A model generated the notes under the pieces. The model had not been told where the DNA came from. It did no database searches and worked only from the letters and a program-made list of their open reading frames with translations. From positions 1 to 14,722 of the forward strand of contig JASHSD010001026.1 in NCBI GenBank assembly GCA_030036985.1: DNA of 14,722 nucleotides. Reading direction: 5' to 3'. This DNA is from Bryobacteraceae bacterium (GTDB lineage Bacteria > Acidobacteriota > Terriglobia > Bryobacterales > Bryobacteraceae). A program made the translations under genes and the position numbers. Of this stretch, positions 1 through 6,145 are shown in pieces; the first letter of the stretch is position 1, and every line of letters starts with the position of its first letter.

Positions 1-199
1 ATGTGATCTCGAGCGGTCGCGAGCCGAACTTGCGCGCGGGTTCGTTTTGTCCCGGGCGTGCGCGATAGCGAATGATGCCGTAAACCACCAGAGCGGCAAC
101 GATGAGGAAGATGACCGCCAACAGAACCAGGAGATGCGTGAACAGAGATGCGATAATTCCCGACTGCGGCGAATGGGGATTGAGCGCGCTCAGCGGCAT
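1..199 (-). CDS. coxB: Cytochrome c oxidase subunit II, N-terminal part (cut by window edge)
   Basis: Sixty-six codons are visible, starting at the ATG whose complement is 197-199. An AAGGG Shine-Dalgarno-like stretch lies about 5 bases upstream of the start. The protein begins MPLSALNPHSPQSG, followed by a long hydrophobic segment at about residues 19-43 (LFTHLLVLLAVIFLIVAALV) and a basic stretch (RYRARPGQ) leading to FGSRPLEIT. An N-terminal 'ALxPxxPQ' stretch, one membrane helix and a 'xLEIxW' approach to the second helix fit CoxB, which carries the CuA centre of the respiratory oxidase and accepts electrons from cytochrome c. The cupredoxin domain and CuA ligands lie beyond the window, so the call rests on the N-terminus only. 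It is the last gene of the minus-strand run and is separated from the gene upstream by the hairpin array at 210-457. Confidence 0.72.
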   Translation of the reverse strand, partial: MPLSALNPHSPQSGIIASLFTHLLVLLAVIFLIVAALVVYGIIRYRARPGQNEPARKFGSRPLEIT

Positions 200-209
200 C
201 GGACCCTTA

Positions 210-457
210 TGTGGCGCAGACACTCATGTCTGCCGCGTCGGGACTCGTCCCGACGCCTGTTTGGGGGGCGCTCCCCCCGGACCGCGGCGGACGCCTTCGT
301 CCGCTTGGTCGGGAACGCGAGGCCGTGGCATTTTCCTGCCTATTGTGGGGCCGGCGCTTCGGCGCTGCGAGCCGCCCTTCCGGGCGGCCTGGAGTCACGC
401 AAATCCAAGGGTTGGATAGTGGTTTCGATCGGCCTCGGGCCGGGCAGCAGCCCGGCC
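210..457. repeat. Array of seven different tetraloop hairpins
   Basis: The gap at 200-554 holds no convincing gene but contains seven short inverted repeats, each with a 4-base loop: 216-233 (GCAGACA-CTCA-TGTCTGC), 236-255 (8-bp stem, loop CTCG), 263-278 (GGGGGG-CGCT-CCCCCC), 287-304 (GCGGACG-CCTT-CGTCCGC), 352-367 (CGGCGC-TTCG-GCGCTG), 371-388 (GCCGCCC-TTCC-GGGCGGC) and 438-457 (GGCCGGGC-AGCA-GCCCGGCC). The stem sequences all differ, while stem length (6-8 bp) and loop length are constant. The same family recurs at 5547-5564 and 11265-11368. The array may end or stabilise the transcript of the gene at 555-1187. No T-tract follows the hairpins, so a simple intrinsic terminator is not shown. 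The long open frames here come from base composition. Confidence 0.75.
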
Positions 458-554
458 GCGGGCCCGAAGGCGTGGCCCTACAAAAAACTACGTGGCATTG
501 GGTTAACAACCGTATGAACCTGAACTCTATCACGCCTGACGCGAAAGCGGACAG

Positions 555-1187
555 TCACTTCGCGTCTTCAATCGTCAACTCGTCCCCCGGACCGCCGGCA
601 TACATCTTCGCCGAATCGTAAAAGCCGGCCGTCGTCAGGTGGATCATCACTTCCCCGCGGCCTTTGTTTTGCCAGAACCATCCGTGAATGCCGGTCGTGG
701 GCGCTGTAAACGATCCGTAGGCATGGTCCTGGCCGATTTTGTCGTCGAGCTGATAGCTCTCGAAGTACTCGGGGTTCGGTTTCTTGTCGGGTTCGCCGTG
801 GAATTCGAACTGAACCTTCCCCGTGGCCTTCCATGCGTACACCATTCCGGCGCCCTTCTGCATGTGGTATTTGATCTCAACGCCTTCGCCGGGTCCGAGG
901 GCGAGATCTTCCGAATCGGTCTTATAGATTTTGGCTTGCGCCGTATAAATTCCGGTCTGAGCGGGGATCGCGCGCGCTCCCGCGGGCGCCGCGCCTTCGG
1001 ACGCTTTGGCCAGATCGCCAAGACCCAGCAACCGCCCCGTTCGCAGAGGATCGATGCCGTATTCCGCGGGCAAAACGGCCACCAGCAGGATCGCCACCGC
1101 CACGCCGAGCGCGATTGCCGTCGCCTTCGCCAGGCTTTTCCCGGAAGGCGCCGGGATGGGCGTCCGCATGATTTTTTCATCCACCAT
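555..1187 (-). CDS. Membrane-anchored exported protein of unknown function ('transmembrane anchor protein' type)
   Basis: This is a 210-residue protein with a short cytoplasmic N-terminus (MVDEKIMRTPIPAPSG), one membrane helix at about residues 22-40 (ATAIALGVAVAILLVAVLP) and a periplasmic domain. The domain is rich in aromatics (KYHMQKGAGMVYAWK, FEFHGEPD, GIHGWFWQNKG) and ends in IEDAK. The layout resembles proteins annotated as transmembrane anchor proteins that sit beside HupE/UreJ permeases. No enzymatic motif was found. The ATG start is supported by AGGAG about 10 bases upstream. The gene follows the hupE-like stop after 15 bases, so co-transcription is likely. Several His, Met and Trp residues could bind metal, but no known metal motif is present. 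Function is unknown; the family assignment is from memory. Confidence 0.75.
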   Translation of the reverse strand: MVDEKIMRTPIPAPSGKSLAKATAIALGVAVAILLVAVLPAEYGIDPLRTGRLLGLGDLAKASEGAAPAGARAIPAQTGIYTAQAKIYKTDSEDLALGPGEGVEIKYHMQKGAGMVYAWKATGKVQFEFHGEPDKKPNPEYFESYQLDDKIGQDHAYGSFTAPTTGIHGWFWQNKGRGEVMIHLTTAGFYDSAKMYAGGPGDELTIEDAK

Positions 1188-1202
1188 TTGTTTGCGAATC
1201 TC

Positions 1203-1928
1203 CTAAGCGGCCAGAACGTACCCCGTCAGCTGATACCCCACCAGAACGAATCCCGCGGACATCAGCGCGGTATTCGTTGCGAACGCATACCGTCCGAAGC
1301 TCTTGCGCGAACGCCAGAAGCTGAGAAGGATCAGCACCGCCGTGAGCGCCAGAACCTGCCCGATCTCGACACCGACATTGAAGCTGACGATGTTCGTCAC
1401 CAGACCATTCCTGGAGAGGTCCAGTTCCTGAAGTTTGGTCGCGAGACCAAATCCGTGAAAAAGGCCGAAGATCAGAACGGCGATCTTCGTGTTGGGTTCA
1501 AAGCCGAAAAGCCGCCGGAAACCATCCATATTGTCGAACGCCTTATAAACCACCGAGAAGCCGATGATCGCATCGATGACGTATGAGTTCGCATGAATAT
1601 TGCCGAGAACCCCGGCCAACAGCGTGACGCTGTGACCCAACGTGAACAGGCTGACGTATTGGACGATGTCCTTGAGCCGGTATAGAAAGAAAATCACTCC
1701 CACCAGGAACGCCAGGTGGTCGTACCCGGTAACCATGTGTTTGGCGCCGAGATAGATGAACGCGGCGACGGCGCTGCCATGGTTCGATTGAACGAAGCTC
1801 GCATCGCGCTTCGAAACGTTATGCGCGTCCGCGCAGACCGGCAGCACCAGCATCAGAACGATCGCGAGGATCCCGACGAAGGCGAAGCCGGAACGGCGAA
1901 AACGGATCGGTTTCTGCCCCGCTTTCAT
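1203..1928 (-). CDS. HupE/UreJ family membrane protein (putative metal permease)
   Basis: This is a 241-residue protein with a signal-like first helix (residues 13-33, ending in the PVCADAH cleavage region) and about six further helices. HupE/UreJ_2-type motifs are visible: GYDHLAFLVG (68-77, with the paired Asp-His), FTLGHSVTL (95-103), FGLFHGFGLA (154-163) and FNVGVEIGQ (183-191). The His and Asp residues in helices are the proposed Ni/Co or other metal contacts in this family. The frame is open further upstream, but the ATG at 1928 is preferred because it overlaps the upstream DUF6152 stop as ATGA and puts the hydrophobic segment near the N-terminus. Without a hydrogenase or urease nearby and with copper genes close by, the substrate cannot be assigned. 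It is probably co-translated with the gene before it. Confidence 0.86.
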   Translation of the reverse strand: MKAGQKPIRFRRSGFAFVGILAIVLMLVLPVCADAHNVSKRDASFVQSNHGSAVAAFIYLGAKHMVTGYDHLAFLVGVIFFLYRLKDIVQYVSLFTLGHSVTLLAGVLGNIHANSYVIDAIIGFSVVYKAFDNMDGFRRLFGFEPNTKIAVLIFGLFHGFGLATKLQELDLSRNGLVTNIVSFNVGVEIGQVLALTAVLILLSFWRSRKSFGRYAFATNTALMSAGFVLVGYQLTGYVLAA

Positions 1929-2323
1929 TGTCCAGGGCCGCCGTCTCTGGCGGAATTCGTCAGCACTTTGCGGCCATCGATCCATACGTCGCGGGCATGC
2001 GCGAGCTTCGTCCCGTCCTTGGCGAGATAACCGTTCACGGTAATCAGGTCGCCGACCTTCAGAGATTTCCGGGTCCATCCGACATGTTCCAGGGTGTTCG
2101 GGCTCGCCAACTCGAGATCCCAGATCGAATGCTTTCCGTCGCCCGCTTTCACGTCGATCAGCAAATGGGTATGCGGATTCGACCAGTCGATCTTTGTGAT
2201 ATTCCCGGTGAGGATCACCTGCCGTTTGGCGTCATATTCGGCCGCGAAGGCGTGATGCGCCAGGACGGGGCGCGCCGCCGCCAACAGCACGATGGCTCCG
2301 ATCAGGACTGCCGATGGTTTCAT
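1925..2323 (-). CDS. DUF6152 family periplasmic protein
   Basis: This is a 132-residue protein with a Sec signal peptide (MKPSAVLIGAIVLLAAARPV, cleaved near LAHHA) followed by the typical DUF6152 pattern: HHAFAAEYDAKR, then a beta-rich core with KIDWSNPHTHL (residues about 44-54), WDLELASPNTLEHVGWTRKS, DLITVNGYLAKDG and a final DGRKVL. The fold is probably a small OB-like beta barrel. The mature N-terminal His-His pair is characteristic and could be a metal site, but the biochemical role of the family is unknown. It heads the unit DUF6152 -> HupE -> anchor protein and overlaps hupE by four bases (ATGA). Start ATG at 2323, with a weak AGGTG ribosome site about 7 bases upstream. Confidence 0.83.
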   Translation of the reverse strand: MKPSAVLIGAIVLLAAARPVLAHHAFAAEYDAKRQVILTGNITKIDWSNPHTHLLIDVKAGDGKHSIWDLELASPNTLEHVGWTRKSLKVGDLITVNGYLAKDGTKLAHARDVWIDGRKVLTNSARDGGPGQ

Positions 2324-2357
2324 GGCCGCACCTGAAAATATAGCTTAGCTGCAATCC

Positions 2358-2390
2358 GTACTGAGCCGCGACCGTGAGGGAGCGGTGGCC
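2358..2390 (-). repeat. Dispersed CTCCCTCACGGTCGCGGCTC repeat, copy 1
   Basis: On the minus strand this reads CCACCGCTCCCTCACGG then TCGCGGCTCAGTAC. It matches the plus-strand segment 2655-2685 at 24 of 31 positions. Short forms of this sequence, often translated as PHGRGSV in spurious proteins, are scattered between genes in Acidobacteriota and other soil bacteria (from memory). No function is known to me. Confidence 0.65.
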
Positions 2391-2581
2391 GGAAGTCACG
2401 AATCAACTTGAGCGCCGCTCCCTTGACGGATTCCTCCACTCGGATTTCCCCCATGTTCACGACTCTTGCGAATCGGAAACGCGCGTTCGACGTTTTCGGA
2501 CAAAGCGTAAGGCTAGCACGCAATACGCCCGGGAAACTCATATCGGCGGTCAACTCGGTGTCACCTTCCGCTAATCGGCTG

Positions 2582-2644
2582 TCTGTGACAGGTCACTGAC
2601 GTTGTACTTCCAACAACTTGCCGACACTTAGCACCTGTCACAGA
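2582..2644. repeat. 12-bp perfect inverted repeat with nested hairpin
   Basis: TCTGTGACAGGT at 2582-2593 is the exact reverse complement of ACCTGTCACAGA at 2633-2644. Inside the 39-base spacer a second small inverted repeat, GTTGT...ACAAC, can form a nested stem. The element lies between the two opposite copies of the dispersed repeat. It could be a REP-like or MITE-like unit, or a regulator site. There is no T-tract to support an intrinsic terminator. Confidence 0.6.
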
Positions 2645-2654
2645 ATAACCAGTT

Positions 2655-2685
2655 CAACCACTCCCTTGCGGTCGTGGCTCAGAAG
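2655..2685 (+). repeat. Dispersed CTCCCTTGCGGTCGTGGCTC repeat, copy 2
   Basis: This plus-strand segment reads CAACCACTCCCTTGCGG then TCGTGGCTCAGAAG and is related to copy 1 (2358-2390), which is in the opposite orientation. It lies 67 bases beyond the stop of the TolC-family gene, where the operon transcript would end. Confidence 0.6.
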
Positions 2686-2751
2686 CCCGTTCCGAGCCGC
2701 GCGCAAGCAAGCGGTTTTTCGCAAACGGATTGGTTTTTTGGTGACATGTCT

Positions 2752-4305
2752 TTACCGAATCGGCGCCGCTGCGGCCGATTCCGTGGCGCTGCTGCCCGTC
2801 GACCAAACAGTCAAAGGCGCCGCGAGGCCGTCAGTCAGTCCGAATCCCCGAATCAACAGCGCGCTCCGCCAGGCGCTGTCGAGAGCCTGGACGTAATCGG
2901 CCTCCAGTTGAAAAAGCGTTCGCTGCGAAATCAGCACCTGGGGATAAGCCGCGGCCATCTTTTGGTAATTGTTCTGGTACAACCGGTACGCTTCCTCCGC
3001 GCGCGGCAGCATCTCCTCTTTATACTGCCGAACAGTTATGCGAGCCGAATCGTAATCGCGAAACAGACCCGCCACATTGCGTTCGAGCTGAAGTTTCACG
3101 CGCGCGAATTCCTGCTTCGCGCTTTCGATCCGGCTTTTCGCGGCCTCGATGTTGCCTTGATTGCGATTGAAAATCGGCAACTGAACGCCGACCTCCGCAC
3201 CGCCGATCATCCCTGTCGGTCTTTCCGTCCCCGGCGGAAGCTCATCGCTCTGCGCCAGGATTCCTGTGACCTGAAGATCCGGGATCGGCGCTTTCCTGGC
3301 CTGAACCAGCGAAGCTTCCGCGCGATCCACTTCCTGCTGAGCCAATTTCACTTCGGGGCTATCCCGCACCGCCGTTGCCACCCATTCCGAGTAGTTGAGA
3401 TCCGGGACAGCTTCGAGGTCGCCCTCAACCTTCGCCTCCGGCAGATCCGGCCTTCCCACCACTGTTGCGGCGATTCTCCACAACGCGTCCAGGTTCTGCT
3501 GCGCAACGCGGAGGTTCACGTCCGCCTGCTGCTGCTCGATCTCCGCCTGCAGGATATCCGGCCGGTCCGCCTGACCCACATTGCCCAACCGGCGGGACGT
3601 TTGGACCGCATCGCCCGCCAGTTTGACCAGATTCTGCCGGACCTCCACCATCCTCTGCGCCGCGAGGATTTCATAGAACAGCGCCCGAACATTGTTCAGG
3701 ATGCGCAATCGCTGAACCTGCGCGCTGGTTTCAGTCTCATTCGCCTCCAGCTTCGCCACCCGCCGGGCCGCGCCGATTTTCCCGCCCAGCACAATCGTCT
3801 GGCTGACGTACCCGCCTTCTTCACCGCCGCCGTACGACCCGCCGCGAATCTCGTCTCCGTAATACCCGACCGTGGGATTCGGATAAAGACCCGCCTGCCG
3901 CACCAGTCCCGCGGCCACCTGCATGTTGGCGCGAGTCTGCGCCATCGTGGGGTTATTGGCCAGGGCCATCTGTTCGAGACTTTCGAGGCTCAGTCCACGC
4001 GCGTTTCCGGCGGACGGAACCACCTGAACGTCATACAACGTGTCGTTGCTGTCGCGGAGAATGGCCGTGATCCGATCGCCGGCCTTCACGCGATCGAGCA
4101 CCTCCTCATTGCTGACCGCATAGCGCATAGTCATGGCGCCCATACGCCCCTCGATCGGCTCGTTGGTGACGGTGAGCCGCCTGGCAGCGGTGTCGACAGC
4201 ATTCACCATTCCGCGAAACGCAAATGATTTTTCGCCGCTCTGCTGCGCCGCCCAAAGAGGAAATAGAACCAGACAGAACAGGATGCCCACCGTTAGAATT
4301 TTCAT
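2752..4305 (-). CDS. CusF-like copper-binding domain fused to a TolC/CusC-type outer membrane efflux protein
   Basis: This 517-residue protein begins with a signal peptide (MKILTVGILFCLVLFPLWAA). Residues about 26-97 look like a CusF-type beta-barrel copper domain (FRGMVNAVDTAARRLTVTNE...AMTMRYAV...GDRITAIL), keeping the Met-Thr-Met ligand motif at 58-60. Asn48 stands where CusF has its His ligand, and Met55 where it has the capping Trp. Residues about 104-500 form a TolC/OEP domain with two repeats of long alpha-hairpins (LSLESLEQMALANNPTMAQT, QAGLYPNP, PIFNRNQGNIEAAKSR, RAEEAYRLYQNNY, LEADYVQALDSAWR). Related proteins carry metal ions from the periplasm across the outer membrane. The ATG at 4305 overlaps the oxidase stop as ATGA, and AAGG lies about 8 bases upstream. 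The open frame upstream of it is only a shadow of the oxidase gene. No RND pump or membrane-fusion gene follows. Confidence 0.87.
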   Translation of the reverse strand: MKILTVGILFCLVLFPLWAAQQSGEKSFAFRGMVNAVDTAARRLTVTNEPIEGRMGAMTMRYAVSNEEVLDRVKAGDRITAILRDSNDTLYDVQVVPSAGNARGLSLESLEQMALANNPTMAQTRANMQVAAGLVRQAGLYPNPTVGYYGDEIRGGSYGGGEEGGYVSQTIVLGGKIGAARRVAKLEANETETSAQVQRLRILNNVRALFYEILAAQRMVEVRQNLVKLAGDAVQTSRRLGNVGQADRPDILQAEIEQQQADVNLRVAQQNLDALWRIAATVVGRPDLPEAKVEGDLEAVPDLNYSEWVATAVRDSPEVKLAQQEVDRAEASLVQARKAPIPDLQVTGILAQSDELPPGTERPTGMIGGAEVGVQLPIFNRNQGNIEAAKSRIESAKQEFARVKLQLERNVAGLFRDYDSARITVRQYKEEMLPRAEEAYRLYQNNYQKMAAAYPQVLISQRTLFQLEADYVQALDSAWRSALLIRGFGLTDGLAAPLTVWSTGSSATESAAAAPIR

Positions 4306-5507
4306 CGGGCGGCCTTCAGCTCCATGATCTTTTCGTACTGATCCGGAGGCAGAACCCGCGCCAGCGTCATCATTCCGCCGATGAATCCGCTCCATCCCGC
4401 CGGCAGGCCGTAAGTCTCCGGCTTCTCCACTTCTTTGTCCATCGCCATCATGGGACCTTCCATGTAAGCGTCCTGCGGAAACAGCGGGATCTGCTCCGCA
4501 TTCGCCGGCATCGCCATTCCCGGCATCTTCATCGAGAGTGGGCCGTTGGTCATCGCCATCGAACCGACATTCGACGACATATGGTTCATCATGTGGTGGG
4601 GCAGATGGCAATGGAACATCCAGTCGCCCACGCGATCCGCGACAAATTCGATGTCCCGCGCCTGCGCTACCCCCACCAGCACCGTATCGCCTCGCGCCCA
4701 GATCGCTTCGGGCTGCCTTGCGCCTTCGTGTCCGGTCACCTGGAACGTGTAGCCGTGCAGATGAATCGGATGGTGATCCATGCCGAGGTTGATAAGGCGA
4801 ATGCGCACGCGGTCCCCCAGCCGGATAATCAGCGGCGTCGCCGCCGGCCCGGACTTCCCGTTGAAGGTGAGCCAGTTGAACTCCATGTTCATGCTGTTGG
4901 GCATGGTGCTGTTCGGCAGAACCGCATACTCCTGCAGCAGTATCAGGTAGTCCTTATCCACTCGCGGCGAGTATGGAATCTTCGGATGAATGATGAAGCC
5001 TCCGAGCATTCCCACCATCTCCTGCATCGCCATGTGCGAGTGATAAAAGAAGGTGCCGTTCTGATGAAGCGTAAATTCGTAAACGAAGCGCCCGCCCGGC
5101 GCGACCGGTTTCTGTCCGATCCCCGGAACGCCGTCCATTTCAATCGGCAGTTCCAGTCCGTGCCAGTGAATCGCGGTTGGCTCCGGCAGATGGTTCTCGA
5201 AGATGAACCGCACGCGATCCCCTTCGTTGGCCTGGATCGTGGGTCCCGGCGCGCTGCCGTTGAATCCCCAGAGATCGAACGTGCGCCCGGGAATGACGGT
5301 CTGCTTCACCGGTTCCGCCACCAGATGAAGAACCTTGACTCCGTTGTCGACCGTGAACGGTAAGTCCGCGACATCCGGCGTCACCACGGGCAACGGCCCG
5401 GGCGTCTCTGTGTCGGATACCTGTTTGGCTTTCGCGGCACGCGTAAGAACGGCCGCGCCCGCCCCAAGCCCGAAAAGGCTTGTTAAGAAACTGCGCCTGG
5501 GATTCAA
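4302..5507 (-). CDS. Two-domain multicopper oxidase with Tat signal and Met-rich tail
   Basis: From the preferred TTG start this is 401 residues. The N-terminus has a twin-arginine signal (NPRRSFLTSLFGLGAGAAV), so export is as a folded protein. Copper ligands in order: HWHG (114-117), HSH (156-158), HPIHLHG (246-252) and HCHLPHHMMNHM (299-310), where Cys300, His305 and axial Met310 make the type 1 site. Only about 90 residues separate HSH from HPIHLHG, so there are two cupredoxin domains instead of three, with the type 1 copper in the second. A Met-rich stretch follows (MSMAM-, MKMPGMAM, MEGPMMAMDK), typical of Cu(I) oxidases. The in-frame ATG at 5540 would add 11 basic residues, but AAGGAG at 5515-5520 lies 7 bases from the TTG. 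Its stop overlaps the TolC start. Likely role: periplasmic Cu(I) oxidation and detoxification. Confidence 0.9.
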   Translation of the reverse strand: MNPRRSFLTSLFGLGAGAAVLTRAAKAKQVSDTETPGPLPVVTPDVADLPFTVDNGVKVLHLVAEPVKQTVIPGRTFDLWGFNGSAPGPTIQANEGDRVRFIFENHLPEPTAIHWHGLELPIEMDGVPGIGQKPVAPGGRFVYEFTLHQNGTFFYHSHMAMQEMVGMLGGFIIHPKIPYSPRVDKDYLILLQEYAVLPNSTMPNSMNMEFNWLTFNGKSGPAATPLIIRLGDRVRIRLINLGMDHHPIHLHGYTFQVTGHEGARQPEAIWARGDTVLVGVAQARDIEFVADRVGDWMFHCHLPHHMMNHMSSNVGSMAMTNGPLSMKMPGMAMPANAEQIPLFPQDAYMEGPMMAMDKEVEKPETYGLPAGWSGFIGGMMTLARVLPPDQYEKIMELKAAR

Positions 5508-5520
5508 TGCCTTTCTCCTT
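5508..5520 (-). promoter_or_regulatory. Shine-Dalgarno site that decides the oxidase start
   Basis: On the minus strand the sequence reads AAGGAGAAAGGCA and then TTG (5505-5507). AAGGAG with a 7-base spacer is the best ribosome site near the oxidase start. The upstream in-frame ATG at 5540 has only hairpin sequence before it. This favours the TTG start, which gives a short n-region before the twin arginines. Confidence 0.65.
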
Positions 5521-5540
5521 CTTGTCTGTTTCGCCCTCAT

Positions 5541-5564
5541 TGTGGCGCAAGCACTCGTGCTTGC
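5541..5564. repeat. Tetraloop hairpin with TGTGGCGC lead
   Basis: TGTGGCGCA leads into GCAAGCA-CTCG-TGCTTGC (5547-5564), a perfect 7-bp stem with a 4-base loop. The lead and layout match 210-233 (TGTGGCGCAGACACTCATG...), but the stem letters are changed on both arms. It lies directly beside the alternative ATG of the oxidase and so falls in its 5' leader. Confidence 0.7.
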
Positions 5565-5591
5565 ACCTAAAGCATTACGTGGGACGGAAAA

Positions 5592-5725
5592 CTAGCGTAG
5601 CGTCCAGGAAATAACTGGGCAGTTCTATGTGGTTCGGACACGCGACTTCAGTCGCGTCTTTAACTGTGGCGCCCAAAAACGCGACTGAAGTCGCGTGTCC
5701 AGTTATTTCCTGGACACTACACTAG
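5592..5725. mobile_element. 134-bp MITE-like inverted-repeat element
   Basis: The outer arms (5592-5618 and 5699-5725) are 27 bp with two mismatches; the inner 17 bp of each (GTCCAGGAAATAACTGG) pair perfectly. Inside, GGACACGCGACTTCAGTCGC.. at 5636-5657 and its exact 22-bp reverse complement at 5679-5700 form a second inverted repeat, each arm being itself nearly palindromic. ACTAG occurs at both outer ends (5591-5595 and 5721-5725) and could be a target duplication, though the palindromic ends make this uncertain. There is no coding capacity. The right end supplies the TAG stop of the exported protein at 5722-6096. Whether it moves, or acts as a transcript stem-loop between that gene and the oxidase, cannot be told from one copy. 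Confidence 0.55.
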
Positions 5726-6096
5726 ATTCGAAGGATGGTGAAAGAACAACTCGTGCTTTCCGGCGGAGACGTATCCGCAACATCCGGCGCCCATCCCCGC
5801 AAGAGCACCGGAACCATCGGTGAGACGGTTACCGGCAATGCTGAAACTGAAGGAACTGCGAGATCGCAGAGCGACGCATGGGGCGACGTCGCCGCGTTAA
5901 CGGTGACACGGAACGAACACGATCCTCGCGACTGATCGTGCGACGGCGGTTGGCCGTGATGTTTATGGCAGGGAGGAACGGATTCCGTCGAGCCGAACCC
6001 ACTGCTGCACAGATCCGACGCACATGCCGCCACGCACTGAATCTGTGCGAACAGCATCGCCGCTGCGACAGTCACAATCAGTTTCGCGCGAGCCAA
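5722..6096 (-). CDS. Small exported Cys/His-rich protein, possibly metal-binding
   Basis: This is a 124-residue protein with a signal peptide (ARAKLIVTVAAAMLFAQIQC) and a mature region containing CVAACASDLC, CHKHHGQPPSHD, Cys60, Cys77 and Cys117. Seven Cys residues and a His cluster at 44-53 suggest metal binding or disulfides, but no named family is recognised. The start is a TTG (6094-6096) with GAAGG about 6 bases upstream; no in-frame ATG fits. It precedes the oxidase in the same orientation, separated by the 134-bp element, and similar small Cys/His-rich exported proteins often precede copper genes in Acidobacteriota (from memory). Its stop lies within the element's right end, so the original C-terminus may have been altered. 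Confidence 0.6.
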   Translation of the reverse strand: MARAKLIVTVAAAMLFAQIQCVAACASDLCSSGFGSTESVPPCHKHHGQPPSHDQSRGSCSFRVTVNAATSPHASLCDLAVPSVSALPVTVSPMVPVLLRGWAPDVADTSPPESTSCSFTILRI

Positions 6097-6145
6097 TGTA
6101 AGCCTTCGTTTCGGAGCATACCACGAATCACGGTTAAACCGGCAC

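Larger units (their letters stand above)
2324..2751. other. Intergenic region with repeats, no gene seen
   Basis: This stretch separates the copper unit from the DUF6152 unit. It holds two copies of a dispersed repeat in opposite orientation (2358-2390 and 2655-2685) and a 12-bp inverted repeat (2582-2644). The open frames here are short, lack a ribosome site and one translates the repeat itself (PLPHGRGSV), so none is called. The promoter of the DUF6152 unit must lie here; a TATATT at about 2337-2342 on the minus strand is a possible -10 box, without a clear -35. Confidence 0.6.

Noticed and set aside
210..457. CRISPR-like array
   Set aside because: The units are palindromes with different sequences, not identical repeats with unique spacers of constant length.
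47..517. Several overlapping open frames in both strands of the first 600 bases
   Set aside because: They run through the hairpin array and change with every stem; no protein family is recognisable and the coxB start fits on the minus strand.
639..1586. 315-codon plus-strand open frame
   Set aside because: Antisense to the anchor protein and HupE genes, which have clear motifs and membrane helices.
2320..2553. 77-codon minus-strand open frame before the DUF6152 gene
   Set aside because: No ribosome site or domain; part of it translates the dispersed repeat (PLPHGRGSV).
2674..4227. 517-codon plus-strand open frame
   Set aside because: It lies opposite the CusF/TolC gene, has an Arg/His-rich composition typical of antisense frames in GC-rich DNA, and shows no family motif.
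4224..5363. 379-codon plus-strand open frame
   Set aside because: Antisense to the multicopper oxidase; its many His residues are the complement of Met codons (ATG/CAT) on the coding strand.
5592..5725. Intrinsic terminator for the exported protein gene
   Set aside because: A strong stem is present but no T-tract follows on either strand, and the element has MITE-like ends.
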